From Rhizobium sp. WYJ-E13 (lineage in GTDB: Bacteria; Pseudomonadota; Alphaproteobacteria; Rhizobiales; Rhizobiaceae), in assembly GCF_018987265.1 (NCBI RefSeq), contig NZ_CP076853.1, positions 3,375,501-3,439,500 on the forward strand: 64,000 bases of DNA, written 5' to 3'. The first letter of the stretch is position 1. Every line of letters begins with the position of its first letter. The notes below the pieces were generated by a model. It made no database searches and was not told the DNA's origin. It worked only from the letters and a program-made list of their open reading frames with translations. Shown here piece after piece: positions 45,436 through 54,551 of this stretch. Made by a program: the position numbers and the translations under genes.

Positions 45436-45527
45436 GCTCGAAGCCGCTGCCAATGATTTGCTATTGCCCGAACTCAATGCTGTCCTAATTTGGCGACGGA
45501 CTCCTTTGTAAAGACGAGGCAACCGAA

Positions 45528-45914
45528 ATGTCACGAGATCTGCTGGCCGACAGATACCGAGGTTACATTGCCTGCCTGAACGGCCAGGATTGGGATAATC
45601 TGGGAAACTTCGTCCACGAGCGTGTTCGCTACAATGGCGAGCATATTGGCCTGTCCGGCTATCGCGAGATGCTCGAAGACGATTTTCGCGCTATCCCCGA
45701 TCTCTTCTTCGACATTCAGCTGCTAATCTGCGAGCCGCCGCGTGTGGCAAGCCGTTTGCAGTTCAACTGCACCCCGAAGGGCGAGCTGTTCGGTCTTCCA
45801 ATCAACGGCAGGAGGGTGCAGTTCGCCGAAAACGTCTTCTACGAGTTCCTGGATGGAAAGATCGAAACCGTCTGGTCGGTCATAGACAAGGCCGCGATCG
45901 AATCACAACTTTGA
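45528..45914 (+). CDS. SnoaL-like / NTF2-fold protein
   Basis: This 128-residue protein resembles the SnoaL ester-cyclase group. RYRGYIACLNGQDWDNLGNFVHERVRYNG (about residues 9-37) and VENVFYEF-like strands with GKIETVWSVIDK near the end are typical of this NTF2-like fold. Many members are small binding or isomerase proteins of unknown substrate. It has a GAGG site 9 nt before the ATG and no operon partner. Confidence 0.75.
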   Translation: MSRDLLADRYRGYIACLNGQDWDNLGNFVHERVRYNGEHIGLSGYREMLEDDFRAIPDLFFDIQLLICEPPRVASRLQFNCTPKGELFGLPINGRRVQFAENVFYEFLDGKIETVWSVIDKAAIESQL

Positions 45915-45936
45915 AACTTCCAGGGTTCCTCTGCGA

Positions 45937-46557
45937 TCATGCAATTCGCCTGAACGTGCTGAATTGAAATCTCTGCACGCTGTCCCAAGGTGTCGAATGA
46001 TCGTGGCGGCGGCTGTCGATCAGCTCGAAACCTGCTCCCAACAGTTCCAGCAGACTGTCCGAACTATGGCGCGCAACTGGCAGACCGCTGCACTTTTCCG
46101 GCCCATCAAGGGCGAAAGTTCCAATAATCAGAGAGCCGCCGATGTTCAGCGCGCGTTTCAGTCGCTCGATGTAGGCCGCTTGTTCAGCCGCATCGGTCAG
46201 AAAATGGAAGGCTGCGCGATCGTGCCAGATATCATAGGCCTGCGGCGGCTCCCAAAGAGTGGCGTCGCCGGCAATCCACGTCACCTCGTCAGCCTTGGCG
46301 CCGAGACGCTTTTGCGCCGCATTGAGCGCAGCCGCCGAGAGATCGAGCACAGTCACATCGACGAACCCTTCAGCAAGAAGGCCGTCAACCAGCCTTGAAG
46401 CGCCGCCGCCGACATCGACGATAGCGTCAGAACGTTTTGCCTTAACGAAATGAATCAGATCGAGAGAAGGCGCAGGGCATTCCTGAAACCAGCTGACATC
46501 AGCCTCGCCTTTGGTCGAATAGACATTTTCCCAATGCGGTTTGCGATCGTCCGTCAT
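45937..46557 (-). CDS. Class I SAM-dependent methyltransferase
   Basis: This protein of about 206 residues carries the SAM-binding motif AIVDVGGGASRLVDGLLAEG (about residues 46-65), the acidic VTVLDLSAAAL strand, and TWIAGDATLWEPPQAYDIWHDRAAFHFL (motifs II-III, about 95-122). HWENVYSTKGEADVSWFQ near the N-terminus matches a group of small bacterial methyltransferases related to thiol or tellurite methylases. The substrate is unknown. The start is uncertain: ATG 46557 fits the family, while ATG 46581 also stays in frame; neither has a strong ribosome-binding site. Confidence 0.82.
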   Translation of the reverse strand: MTDDRKPHWENVYSTKGEADVSWFQECPAPSLDLIHFVKAKRSDAIVDVGGGASRLVDGLLAEGFVDVTVLDLSAAALNAAQKRLGAKADEVTWIAGDATLWEPPQAYDIWHDRAAFHFLTDAAEQAAYIERLKRALNIGGSLIIGTFALDGPEKCSGLPVARHSSDSLLELLGAGFELIDSRRHDHSTPWDSVQRFQFSTFRRIA

Positions 46558-46652
46558 GAAGCGCCCAAGCGTTTTCTCCATCGCCGCTGATGGCATGCCA
46601 GATTTCCCTCTGCCCGACCAGTACAACTAGCCAACGTTCGCCTTCGCAAATG

Positions 46653-46682
46653 AAAAAGCCGGGAAGCTTTCGCTACCCGGCT
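46653..46682 (-). terminator. Terminator downstream of xylA
   Basis: AGCCGGG (46657-46663) pairs with CCCGGCT (46676-46682). On the minus strand the hairpin is followed by TTTTT, as expected for a rho-independent terminator of the xyl operon. Confidence 0.8.
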
Positions 46683-46705
46683 CTTCAAATAATCAAAACC
46701 GCCGA

Positions 46706-48016
46706 TCAAACGTAGCGGTTGACGATATTTTCGAGCAGCTCCTGCTTGCCGGACTTCGGCTGCGGGTTGACGTCCTTGCTTTCGACCCACTGCGTGATCT
46801 CATCCAGCGAATATTCGCCGCGGAAGAGCTTCTGGCCTTCGGCCGAATTCCAGCCGGCATAGCGGTCTGCGAGCGGCTGCGACAGAGCCTTGTCTTCGAG
46901 CATCTTGGCAGCAGCCTTCAGGCCGCGGGCGCAGCAATCCATGCCACCGATATGGCCGATCAGCAGGTCTGCCGGATCGAGCGACTGACGGCGCAGCTTC
47001 GAATCGAAGTTGGTACCGCCCGTCTTGAAGCCGCCGCCCGCCAGGACGTAGTAATAGGCCAGAGCCATTTCCGGAACATTGTTCGGGAACTGGTCGGTAT
47101 CCCAGCCGGACTGGTAGTCGTTGCGGTTCATGTCGATCGAGCCGAAAATGCCGAGCGCGTTTGCGAGCGCCAGCTCATGCTCGAAGGAATGGCCTGCGAG
47201 GATCGCATGGCCCTGCTCGATGTTGAGCTTCACTTCGTTTTCGAGGCCGTGCTTCTTAAGGAAGCCGTAGACGGTCGCGACGTCGTAGTCGTACTGGTGT
47301 TTGGTCGGCTCCTGCGGCTTCGGCTCGATGAGGATCGTACCCTTGTAGCCGATCTTATGCTTGTACTCGACAACGAGGTTGAGGAAGCGGCCGAGCTGGT
47401 CGAGTTCGCGGCCGATGTCAGTGTTGAGCAGCGTTTCATAACCTTCGCGGCCGCCCCACAGAACGTAGTTCTCGCCGCCGAGCTTCTGCGTGGCGTCGAT
47501 GCAGGTCTTCACCGTCGCGGCGGCGAAAGCAAAGACGTCCGGATCCGGGTTGGTGGCAGCACCCGACATGTAGCGGCGGTTGGAGAAGAGGTTCGCCGTG
47601 CCCCAAAGCAGCTTGGTGCCGGTAGCCGCCTGCTTCTCGGCGAAGTAATCGACGATCTCGTTCAGATTCCTGGTGTTTTCGGCAAAGTTCTTGCCTTCCG
47701 GACGAACGTCGGCGTCATGGAAGCAGTAATAGGGCGCGCCGAGCAGTGAGAAGAATTCGAAAGCGACGTCAGCCTTCAGCTTTGCGGCCTTCATCGTGTC
47801 TTCGAACCACGGACGCAGGAAGGTCTGACCGCCGAAGGGGTCGCCGCCCGGCCAGGTGAAGGTGTGCCAGTAGGCGACGGCAAAACGCAGATGGTCTTCC
47901 ATGCGCTTGCCAAGAACGATTTCATCCGGCTGGTAGTGGCGGAAAGCCAGCGGGTTGGTGCTGTCAGGGCCTTCGTACTTCACTTTCTGGATATCGCCGA
48001 AAAATCCGGTGCTCAT
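46706..48016 (-). CDS. xylA: Xylose isomerase
   Basis: This 436-residue enzyme converts D-xylose to D-xylulose. The two-metal active site is readable in [19 protein letters not shown] (about residues 228-246), [18 protein letters not shown] (about 264-281) and [19 protein letters not shown] (about 294-312). The N-terminal [12 protein letters not shown] (about 51-62) holds the catalytic His. Length is typical of class II XylA. It has AAGGAGA 7 nt before the start and is the last gene of the regulator-xylB-xylA cluster. Confidence 0.96.
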   Translation of the reverse strand: MSTGFFGDIQKVKYEGPDSTNPLAFRHYQPDEIVLGKRMEDHLRFAVAYWHTFTWPGGDPFGGQTFLRPWFEDTMKAAKLKADVAFEFFSLLGAPYYCFHDADVRPEGKNFAENTRNLNEIVDYFAEKQAATGTKLLWGTANLFSNRRYMSGAATNPDPDVFAFAAATVKTCIDATQKLGGENYVLWGGREGYETLLNTDIGRELDQLGRFLNLVVEYKHKIGYKGTILIEPKPQEPTKHQYDYDVATVYGFLKKHGLENEVKLNIEQGHAILAGHSFEHELALANALGIFGSIDMNRNDYQSGWDTDQFPNNVPEMALAYYYVLAGGGFKTGGTNFDSKLRRQSLDPADLLIGHIGGMDCCARGLKAAAKMLEDKALSQPLADRYAGWNSAEGQKLFRGEYSLDEITQWVESKDVNPQPKSGKQELLENIVNRYV

Positions 48017-48068
48017 TGGGGTTCTCCTTGGGTTTGTCGTTCAGTCTTATCGTCAGTACCGTGCGCGC

Positions 48069-48105
48069 GCCCTCATCCGGACCTTCGGGGCAGGCGGATG
48101 AGGGG
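48069..48105. repeat. Intergenic palindrome between xylB and xylA (rhizobial RIME/REP-like)
   Basis: CCCTCATCCG (48070-48079) and CGGATGAGGG (48095-48104) form a perfect 10-bp inverted repeat around a GC-rich 15-nt loop. Palindromes of this kind with CCCTCATCCG arms are dispersed in Rhizobium genomes. Only one copy is visible in this window. In the mRNA it would fold between xylB and xylA and could affect stability. Confidence 0.6.
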
Positions 48106-48121
48106 CCATCGGCTCAGCTTC

Positions 48122-49576
48122 TCAATGCGCCAGCGACTTGATCGCCGGATAGGTCGCGCGGTAGCGCTTGTAGGCATCTTCATAGGCGCCCGAGAGTGCC
48201 GCAACCGGTTCGATCGTGCCAGCCGTGACCGGCGGTGTGCAGACGGCTACCGGATCGGCACCCGTTGCGGCAATGAGGCCGAGGCGAGCAGCACCGAAGG
48301 CGGCGCCGAAATCGCCGTCTGCCGGCAGGTCGACGGGAACGCCGAGCGCGGTCGCAATCGAGGCCAACCAATAGCGCGAGCGCGAACCGCCGCCGATCGC
48401 CGTGACACGGGAAATATCCGTGCCGGCCGAACGCAGGGCTTCCAGATTGTCGCGGATCGCGAAGGACACGCCCTCCAGCACTGCCTGGGTCAGCACTGAG
48501 CGGCTGCTTTCATGTTCGAGGCCGATAAAGGCGCCACGGATGACCGCATCATTATACGGAGTGCGCTCGCCTGAGAGGTAAGGCAGGAAGGTCACGCCGG
48601 TCGGCGCCTTCAGGCTTTCGCCGAGTTCGCCGGTGAGATCGGCGGCCGACTTGCCGGTGACCGAAGAATGCCAGTTCAGTGCATCGGTCGCCGACAGGAT
48701 GACGCCCATCTGATGCCAAGTGTTCGGCAGCGCATGGCAGAAGGCATGCACGGCGCTTTCCGGCTTCGGCAGGTAGGCGGCGTTGGCGGCAAAAAGAACG
48801 CCTGACGTGCCGAGCGAAACAAAGGCCGCACCATCGCTGACCGTGCCCATGCCGCAGGCCGAAGCCGCATTGTCGCCGGCGCCACCGGCAACGACGACAT
48901 CGCCCGAAATACCCCAGGCCGAGGCGAGTTCGGCGCGCAGCTTGCCGCCCTGCTCCGTGCCTTCGATCAGCGTCGGCATCTGCTTCTCATCGAGATTAGT
49001 GGCAGCCAGCAGTTCGGACGACCACTTGCGCTTGCCGGTATCCAGCCAGGACGTCCCGGCCGAGTCCGACATTTCCGAAATATGTTCACCCGTTAGCCAG
49101 AGACGCAGATAGTCCTTCGGCAGCAGGACCTTGGCAACCTTGGCGAAGATCTCGGGCTCGTTCTTGGCGACCCAGGCAAGCTTCGGTGCGGTGAAGCCGG
49201 GGAAAACGATATTGCCGCTCAGCTTGCGGAAGCGCGGATCGGCATCGAGCGCGGCCGCCTCGACATAGGAACGCGTGTCGTTCCACAGGATGCAGGGGCG
49301 CAGCACCTTGTCGGAGGCGTCAAGCAGGGTTGCGCCGTGCATCTGGCCGGAAAGGCCGATGCCCTTCACCGCGGCAAGCTCCTTCGGGTGTTTGGCTTTG
49401 AGGCCGGCGACAGCTTCTTCGGTAGCGCGTACCCAATGGGCCGGTTCCTGTTCGGACCAGCCGGAATGCGGGCGCGAGACGTCGAGCGAACCATTGGCGG
49501 AGCCGATGATCTTCTGATCGCCGTCGATCAGCATCGCCTTGACGCCCGAAGTTCCGAGATCGAGACCCAGATACAT
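48122..49576 (-). CDS. xylB: Xylulokinase
   Basis: This 484-residue FGGY-family kinase phosphorylates D-xylulose. MYLGLDLGTSGVKAMLIDG at the N-terminus is the phosphate-1 ATP motif, and GLSGQMHGATLLD (about residues 75-87) contacts substrate. The C-terminal ATP-binding part contains GGGSRSRYWLASIATALGVP (about 395-414). Length is typical. The start at 49576 has AAAGGGAGAA upstream and lies 21 nt after the stop of the regulator gene, so they are co-transcribed. Confidence 0.95.
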   Translation of the reverse strand: MYLGLDLGTSGVKAMLIDGDQKIIGSANGSLDVSRPHSGWSEQEPAHWVRATEEAVAGLKAKHPKELAAVKGIGLSGQMHGATLLDASDKVLRPCILWNDTRSYVEAAALDADPRFRKLSGNIVFPGFTAPKLAWVAKNEPEIFAKVAKVLLPKDYLRLWLTGEHISEMSDSAGTSWLDTGKRKWSSELLAATNLDEKQMPTLIEGTEQGGKLRAELASAWGISGDVVVAGGAGDNAASACGMGTVSDGAAFVSLGTSGVLFAANAAYLPKPESAVHAFCHALPNTWHQMGVILSATDALNWHSSVTGKSAADLTGELGESLKAPTGVTFLPYLSGERTPYNDAVIRGAFIGLEHESSRSVLTQAVLEGVSFAIRDNLEALRSAGTDISRVTAIGGGSRSRYWLASIATALGVPVDLPADGDFGAAFGAARLGLIAATGADPVAVCTPPVTAGTIEPVAALSGAYEDAYKRYRATYPAIKSLAH

Positions 49577-49597
49577 GTAGTATTTCTCCCTTTGCCG

Positions 49598-50623
49598 TTA
49601 CGGCAGGTTGTCTTTCAGGAATATGTCGAGGCGGATGCGCTCCTGCGCGTCGATGACCGCAAGCCCGTCCGCCTTTGCCTTGAGAACACGGATCGCGCTG
49701 CGCACCTCATGGCCGGCATCCTGATTGAGGATTGCGTCGATAGTGCCATCGAGAAGAGCTGCGCGCGTGTGCGCCGTCAATTCATGGGCAATCACCGTCA
49801 GCGACCTGTCTGCCGCCTTTTCCTTTAGTGCCCGAATAAGGCCGCGATTACCGGCGCCCAGGCTGTAGATGCCGATAATGCCATCGTTCTTGCCGAGCGC
49901 ATCGGCAATCAACATATGGGCGACTTCAGGATCGTCCCGACCTTCGAGCACCGGCAGCAGATGCAGCGCCGGAAACTCCTGCGCCATGACAGATGCAAAG
50001 CCCTCCAGGCGCTCGCGATGGTCGCGCACCAGCATGGAGCCGGCCAGAACGGCGATCTCGCCCTTCGCGCCGCCAAGGAAGCGGCCGAGTAGACGCGCAG
50101 CGGTGCGCCCCGCGGCGATGTTGTCGACGCCGGCATAATGATGACGCAGCGATCCCGTCAGATCGGAAACGAGAGTGACGACCGGAATGCCGTCATGAAC
50201 CAGCCGGTCCACGGCAGCACGCACATCGGGCGCATCCGTGGCAACAAGCGCCACCCCGGCAGGCTTTTCGGCATCTACTGTTTCCAGCTCGCGCACCAGC
50301 GCCTGCGGATCGAAGGCAGGCACTTCGACGATGCGGATATCCGTACGCTCGATAGCCGAGCGCGCGATCGCCGCGCGGATCTCGGCATTCAGACCGTGCA
50401 TGAAAGAGTTGTCGCTGGCGGGCAGGATGAAGGTCAGCGGATAGACGCGGCCCTTGGCAAGGTTTGCAGCCGCCACGTCGCGCACATAGCCGAGATCGCG
50501 GATGGCTGTCTCCACCTTCTCCCGCGTCACGTGGCGCACGCCCGGCCGCTGGTTCAAAACCCGGTCCACGGTCGCGAGACTGACACCCGCCGCAGCGGCG
50601 ATATCATGAACGGTTGGCCTCAT
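49598..50623 (-). CDS. LacI-family regulator of the xylose cluster
   Basis: This regulator of about 341 residues starts MRPTVHDIAAAAGVSLATVDRVLNQRPG, a clear LacI helix-turn-helix. A sugar-binding sensor domain follows (YPLTFILPASDNSFMHGLNAEI onward). ATG 50623 gives better spacing from AGGAGG than the adjacent ATG 50626. It is the first gene of the operon with xylB and xylA, so it probably represses its own operon until xylose or a derivative is present. The palindrome at 50654-50675 is the likely operator. The ligand is inferred from the neighbours. Confidence 0.88.
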   Translation of the reverse strand: MRPTVHDIAAAAGVSLATVDRVLNQRPGVRHVTREKVETAIRDLGYVRDVAAANLAKGRVYPLTFILPASDNSFMHGLNAEIRAAIARSAIERTDIRIVEVPAFDPQALVRELETVDAEKPAGVALVATDAPDVRAAVDRLVHDGIPVVTLVSDLTGSLRHHYAGVDNIAAGRTAARLLGRFLGGAKGEIAVLAGSMLVRDHRERLEGFASVMAQEFPALHLLPVLEGRDDPEVAHMLIADALGKNDGIIGIYSLGAGNRGLIRALKEKAADRSLTVIAHELTAHTRAALLDGTIDAILNQDAGHEVRSAIRVLKAKADGLAVIDAQERIRLDIFLKDNLP

Positions 50624-50653
50624 CATTCCTCCTGACGAGACCATTAGCGCCAA

Positions 50654-50675
50654 TTTTGATGTACGTAAATCAAAA
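50654..50675. promoter_or_regulatory. Palindromic operator upstream of the xylose operon
   Basis: TTTTGATGTACGTAAATCAAAA is a 22-bp palindrome with a single mismatched pair and a central TACGTA. It lies 31 nt upstream of the regulator start, a typical place for LacI-type autoregulation. Confidence 0.75.
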
Positions 50676-50733
50676 AATACGTGAGCTGGAAAACACCCTC
50701 GCTGAAGGAACAGAGAAACCACTCATGTTAAAA

Positions 50734-50760
50734 GGAAAAAGGCCCTCCGAAGAGGGCCTT
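50734..50760 (-). terminator. Terminator downstream of emrB
   Basis: AAGGCCCTC (50739-50747), loop CGAA, GAGGGCCTT (50752-50760) forms a 9-bp perfect stem. Reading the minus strand it is followed by TTT, then CC and TTTT. Confidence 0.88.
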
Positions 50761-50780
50761 CTTGCAATGACGGCCGGAGG

Positions 50781-52382
50781 TCAGTGGCCGCCACCGCCTC
50801 CCCCGCCGCCTTGCGGCGCGGGTTTCTTGATCATGACGACGCCAAGGATCATCGCCAGGAAAAGCACCGTCAGCATCAGGAAGATGTCGCTGAAGGAAAG
50901 GATCATCGCCTGTTTGGTGGCCAAGCCAACCATCTGCTTGACCGCGACATCGGCGCCATCCAAACCCCAATTGTTGAAGTTGGCGGTCATGTTGTTCATC
51001 TGGTCGATCGCGGCCGTATTGCCCCAATGGACGTTTTCGCGCAGCCGCTCGTAATGCACGTCCTGGCGGGTGGTGAGCACGGTATTGATGACTGCAAGAC
51101 CAACGGCACCGCCGAGGTTACGCGTCAGATTGAAGAGGCCGGAAGCGCCGCGGATACGCGCCGGCGGCAGCGTGCCGAGCGCGATGTTGTTGATCGGCAC
51201 CATGCACATCATCAGGCCGAAGCCGCGCAGGATCTGTGGGATGAAGAGCTCGTAGAAGTCCCAGTCCTGCGTCAGATGCGTCATGATGTAGGTGCCCGCC
51301 GCAAAGCTCACGAAACCGATCGCCATCATGAGACGCAGGTCGATCTTGGTGGACAGCCGGCCGGCAATCGGCGCGGTGAAGAACATCGCAAGACCCGACA
51401 CGAACATCGTCTCGCCGATCATCAGCGAATCGTAGCCGCGGATGCGGCCGAGATAGACCGGATAGATATAGGTGAGCCCGTAAAGGCCGATGCCCATGAC
51501 GAAGGAAAAGACCGAACCGAAGGAAAAATTTCGGTTGGCGAAGGCCGTCAGATCGACGACCGGGAATTCCACCGTGAAAGCGCGGTAGAAGAAGACGATG
51601 CACGCGACGACCGAGGCAACGGTACCTGCGACGATGTAGCTGTCGTTAAACCAGTCGTTCGAATTGCCTTCTTCAAGCACATATTCCAGCGAGCCGAGAA
51701 AGATGGCCATGGCAAACAGCCCGTACCAGTCAAATTTCTTGAAGAGCGACAGCTCCGGCTTGTCGAAATCGATGAAGTTCCAGGTAACAATCGTGACGAT
51801 AATGCCGGGCACGATGTTGACCAGGAACAGCCAGTGCCAGGAGAAGGCGTGGCTCAGATAGCCGCCGACTGTCGGGCCGATGGTCGGCGCAAGCGTGGCG
51901 ATGAGACCGATGATCGGCGAGACGATCGAACGCTTCGACGGCGGGAAGATCGTGAAGGCGGCCGCGAAGACCGAGGGGATCATGCCACCGCCGATAAAGC
52001 CCTGGATGGCACGGTAGATGATCATCTGGTCGATATTCGTCGCCGTTGCGGCCAAAGCGCTCGCCATGGTGAAACCGGCGGCAGAGATCGCGAAGAGATA
52101 TCGCGTCGAGATGATGCGCGCCAACGTGCCCGAGAGCGGGATCATGATGACTTCCGCTATCAGGTAAGCCGTCTGCACCCAAGCGACCTCGTCCGTACCG
52201 GCAGAAAGGCCTGCCTGGATTTCGGCCAGCGAGGCAGAGACAATCTGGATGTCGAGGATCGACATAAACATGCCGAGCACCATCGCGAAGAAGGCGATAA
52301 GCTTCCTCGGATCCATGCGATCCGCGGCATGCGCGTGCGCTGCCGGGATCGACCCTACCGTTGCTGTCGCACTCCCGGCCAT
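50781..52382 (-). CDS. emrB: EmrB/QacA-type multidrug MFS transporter (DHA2)
   Basis: This 533-residue inner-membrane proton antiporter has about 14 helices. Family landmarks are LGMFMSILDIQIVSASLAEI (motif D, about residues 36-55), WVQTAYLIAEVIMIPLSGTLARIISTR (about 68-94), and GLIATLAPTIGPTVGGYLS (antiporter motif C, about 157-175). The C-terminus ends in a Gly-rich GGGGGGGGH tail. It exports hydrophobic compounds with the EmrA adaptor encoded just upstream. The start at 52382 has GGAGG upstream, 23 nt after emrA. Confidence 0.92.
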   Translation of the reverse strand: MAGSATATVGSIPAAHAHAADRMDPRKLIAFFAMVLGMFMSILDIQIVSASLAEIQAGLSAGTDEVAWVQTAYLIAEVIMIPLSGTLARIISTRYLFAISAAGFTMASALAATATNIDQMIIYRAIQGFIGGGMIPSVFAAAFTIFPPSKRSIVSPIIGLIATLAPTIGPTVGGYLSHAFSWHWLFLVNIVPGIIVTIVTWNFIDFDKPELSLFKKFDWYGLFAMAIFLGSLEYVLEEGNSNDWFNDSYIVAGTVASVVACIVFFYRAFTVEFPVVDLTAFANRNFSFGSVFSFVMGIGLYGLTYIYPVYLGRIRGYDSLMIGETMFVSGLAMFFTAPIAGRLSTKIDLRLMMAIGFVSFAAGTYIMTHLTQDWDFYELFIPQILRGFGLMMCMVPINNIALGTLPPARIRGASGLFNLTRNLGGAVGLAVINTVLTTRQDVHYERLRENVHWGNTAAIDQMNNMTANFNNWGLDGADVAVKQMVGLATKQAMILSFSDIFLMLTVLFLAMILGVVMIKKPAPQGGGGGGGGH

Positions 52383-52405
52383 GGGACTACCTCCGCCCTA
52401 GGGGC

Positions 52406-53614
52406 TTACTTCACCGGCGCCGTGCGTGTGTCTACGTCGACGACGACGCTGAGACCGGCGCGCAGGCGGCCGCTGTCAAGCGCATCCTGTGGCAGGGCGA
52501 TACGAACCGGCACCCGCTGGATGATCTTGGTAAAGTTGCCCGTCGCGTTTTCCGGCGGCAGCATCGAGAAGATCGAACCGGAAGCCGGCGAGATCGATTC
52601 GACGGTGCCGACCAAAGGATAATCGCTGTAGGCGTCGACATGGACGTTCACCTTCGAACCGGGAACGAGATGCTGGATCTGCGTTTCCTTGAAGTTGGCG
52701 TCGATATAGAGCTGACGGGTCGGCACGAGCGCCATCAGCCGCTGGCCGGGTGAGACGAGATCGCCTTCCTGAACCGAACGGTTGCCGACAACGCCGTCAT
52801 AGGGCGCCTTCAGTACGGTAAAGGAGAGGTCGCGGGCGGCCTTGTCGCGCTGGATTTCCAACGTGCGGACAGAACCTTCGGCTTCCTTGCGCTGGGCTTC
52901 GAGGATGGCAATGTTGGCCTGGGCAGCAACGATATTCGCATCGCCGCCGGCAAGGTTTGCCTTCGCCTGATCGAGAGCCGTATTCGCATCATCGAGATCT
53001 GCGGTGGTGCCGACCGACTTCGCCTGCAGGTCGCTCTGACGCTTCTGCTTGATTTCCGCGCCGCGCACAGTGGCTTCGAGGGCAGTCTTCTGCGCCTGGG
53101 CCTGCACGAGGCTCGCCTTGGCGCCTTCGATCTGCGCATCGATGCGGCTGAGCGACAATTGCTCGGTTTCGATCTGAGCATTGGCCTGATCGAGGGCGTT
53201 CTGGTAGTCGCCGTTATCAAGGGTAGCGAGAACGTCGCCTGCCTTGACTTCCTGGTTGGCGACAACATTCACCTTCGCGACATAGCCGGTAACCTTCGGC
53301 GAGATCGTCGCGATATCACCCTCGATATAGGCGTCGTCCGTCGACACCATGAAGCGGCCGTTGGTCCACCAGTCGTAGCCGTACCAGCCGGCACCGCCGA
53401 AAAGCGCCAGTACGACGACGGGCAGTACGAAGCTGCGGCGCTTTTTTGGAGCAGCAGGTGCAGGTGCGACAGCAGGCGCGGACTGCGCAGGAGCCGTCTG
53501 CGGTGCCTCTGCCTTCGGGGCTTCGGCGGGAGCTGCGATTTCCGCTTTCACCTCTTCGGCGCCGGCATTTTCGCTGACGATGCGCGCGACGTTGCTTTTC
53601 TGGTTGGTCGACAT
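52406..53614 (-). CDS. emrA: EmrA-type membrane fusion protein (HlyD family)
   Basis: This 402-residue periplasmic adaptor has an Ala/Pro-rich cytoplasmic N-terminus (about residues 20-58) and one transmembrane helix (about 62-82). The lipoyl half-motif STDDAYIEGDIATISPKVTGYV follows, then a long coiled-coil hairpin (about 130-240), and then the second lipoyl/beta-barrel part with KAPYDGVVGNRSVQEGDLV. It links EmrB to an outer-membrane channel. No outer-membrane channel gene is present here, so a TolC from elsewhere must serve. It is divergent from the TetR regulator. Confidence 0.92.
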   Translation of the reverse strand: MSTNQKSNVARIVSENAGAEEVKAEIAAPAEAPKAEAPQTAPAQSAPAVAPAPAAPKKRRSFVLPVVVLALFGGAGWYGYDWWTNGRFMVSTDDAYIEGDIATISPKVTGYVAKVNVVANQEVKAGDVLATLDNGDYQNALDQANAQIETEQLSLSRIDAQIEGAKASLVQAQAQKTALEATVRGAEIKQKRQSDLQAKSVGTTADLDDANTALDQAKANLAGGDANIVAAQANIAILEAQRKEAEGSVRTLEIQRDKAARDLSFTVLKAPYDGVVGNRSVQEGDLVSPGQRLMALVPTRQLYIDANFKETQIQHLVPGSKVNVHVDAYSDYPLVGTVESISPASGSIFSMLPPENATGNFTKIIQRVPVRIALPQDALDSGRLRAGLSVVVDVDTRTAPVK

Positions 53615-53645
53615 TAACGGCTACCGATCTGGAGTAAAATAATCG

Positions 53646-53718
53646 AACTGAACGGTTCGGTTCAGTTGACATAAAGGGTTTTTGACATCATATCAAGATG
53701 CATAGAACCAATCGGTTC
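53646..53718. promoter_or_regulatory. TetR operators between emrA and its regulator
   Basis: AACTGAAC-ggttcg-GTTCAGTT (53646-53667) is a perfect 8-bp inverted repeat overlapping TTGACA (53666-53671). A second inverted repeat, GAACC-aatc-GGTTC, lies at 53705-53718. Two sites in a divergent promoter suit TetR control of both genes. Confidence 0.7.
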
Positions 53719-53765
53719 GATTTCTCTAAAAGAAAACACGAATTCGCCAAGACGGTTAAGGAGAC

Positions 53766-54446
53766 ATGACACTGAAGCCCGAGGATACCGCCGTATTCAG
53801 CCCACCCAATCCGGGGGGCCGCTTTGCTGCGGGTGAGGATCCCGCCAAGCGCCAGCAAATCCTTGATGGTGCCCGGCGCGTGTTCATGAAGATGGGCTTC
53901 GATGCGGCCAGCATGAACGATGTGACCCGCGAGGCCGGCGTTTCCAAGGGAACGCTCTATGTCTACTTCGCCAACAAGGAAGAACTCTTCCACGCCATGG
54001 TCGAGACCGAGCGCGCCGCCTTCGTCGCGGCTGTGCGCACGGTCCTTGCGGAACACGACGATGTCGAGGCCGGCCTGTACGAATTCGGGATGACCTTCGT
54101 CATCCATATGACCGAAGACAAGGTCATTGATGCCATGCGCACCGTGCTCGGCGTGCGTGAGCGCATGCCCCTTCTCTGTCAGCGCTTCTTCAAGGGTCCG
54201 CAGAACCTGCGCACCATCATGCACGACTTCCTGGAGAAGCATGTGCAGGCAGGCACCTTGAAGATCGATGATATCGATCTTGCGGCCGGGCAGTTTCTCG
54301 ACCTTGCAAGCGGCAGCTTCTTCAAGCTGCGCCTCTTCGGCATTATGGAAGGCCCGCCACCACGCAACGAGATCGAACGCGTCATCCGCGGCGCGATCCA
54401 TGTCTTCATGGCGGCCTACGGCGTTCGCGAACACGAACCCGCCTGA
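53766..54446 (+). CDS. TetR-family regulator of the EmrAB pump
   Basis: This 226-residue regulator has its DNA-binding domain in AKRQQILDGARRVFMKMGFDAASMNDVTREAGVSKGTLYVYFANKEELF (about residues 27-75), preceded by a flexible N-terminus, and a helical ligand-binding domain. AAGGAGA precedes the ATG. It is divergent from emrA with two palindromic sites in between, so repression of emrAB and of itself is likely. The inducing compound is unknown. Confidence 0.9.
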   Translation: MTLKPEDTAVFSPPNPGGRFAAGEDPAKRQQILDGARRVFMKMGFDAASMNDVTREAGVSKGTLYVYFANKEELFHAMVETERAAFVAAVRTVLAEHDDVEAGLYEFGMTFVIHMTEDKVIDAMRTVLGVRERMPLLCQRFFKGPQNLRTIMHDFLEKHVQAGTLKIDDIDLAAGQFLDLASGSFFKLRLFGIMEGPPPRNEIERVIRGAIHVFMAAYGVREHEPA

Positions 54447-54551
54447 TCCGTTTCTCCACGCCGATTGGTTTTCCGCCGGATTTGCGCAATAGCGATCAAA
54501 TCCGGCTGCCGCATTTCCACTAGGAATAAGGCGGCAACCAAGGGAGAGGAA

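Noticed and set aside
50784..52622. 612-residue open frame on the plus strand
   Set aside because: It is antisense to emrB, with a charged low-complexity translation (many D, R, H, E) typical of high-GC shadow frames; emrB has motifs and a ribosome-binding site.
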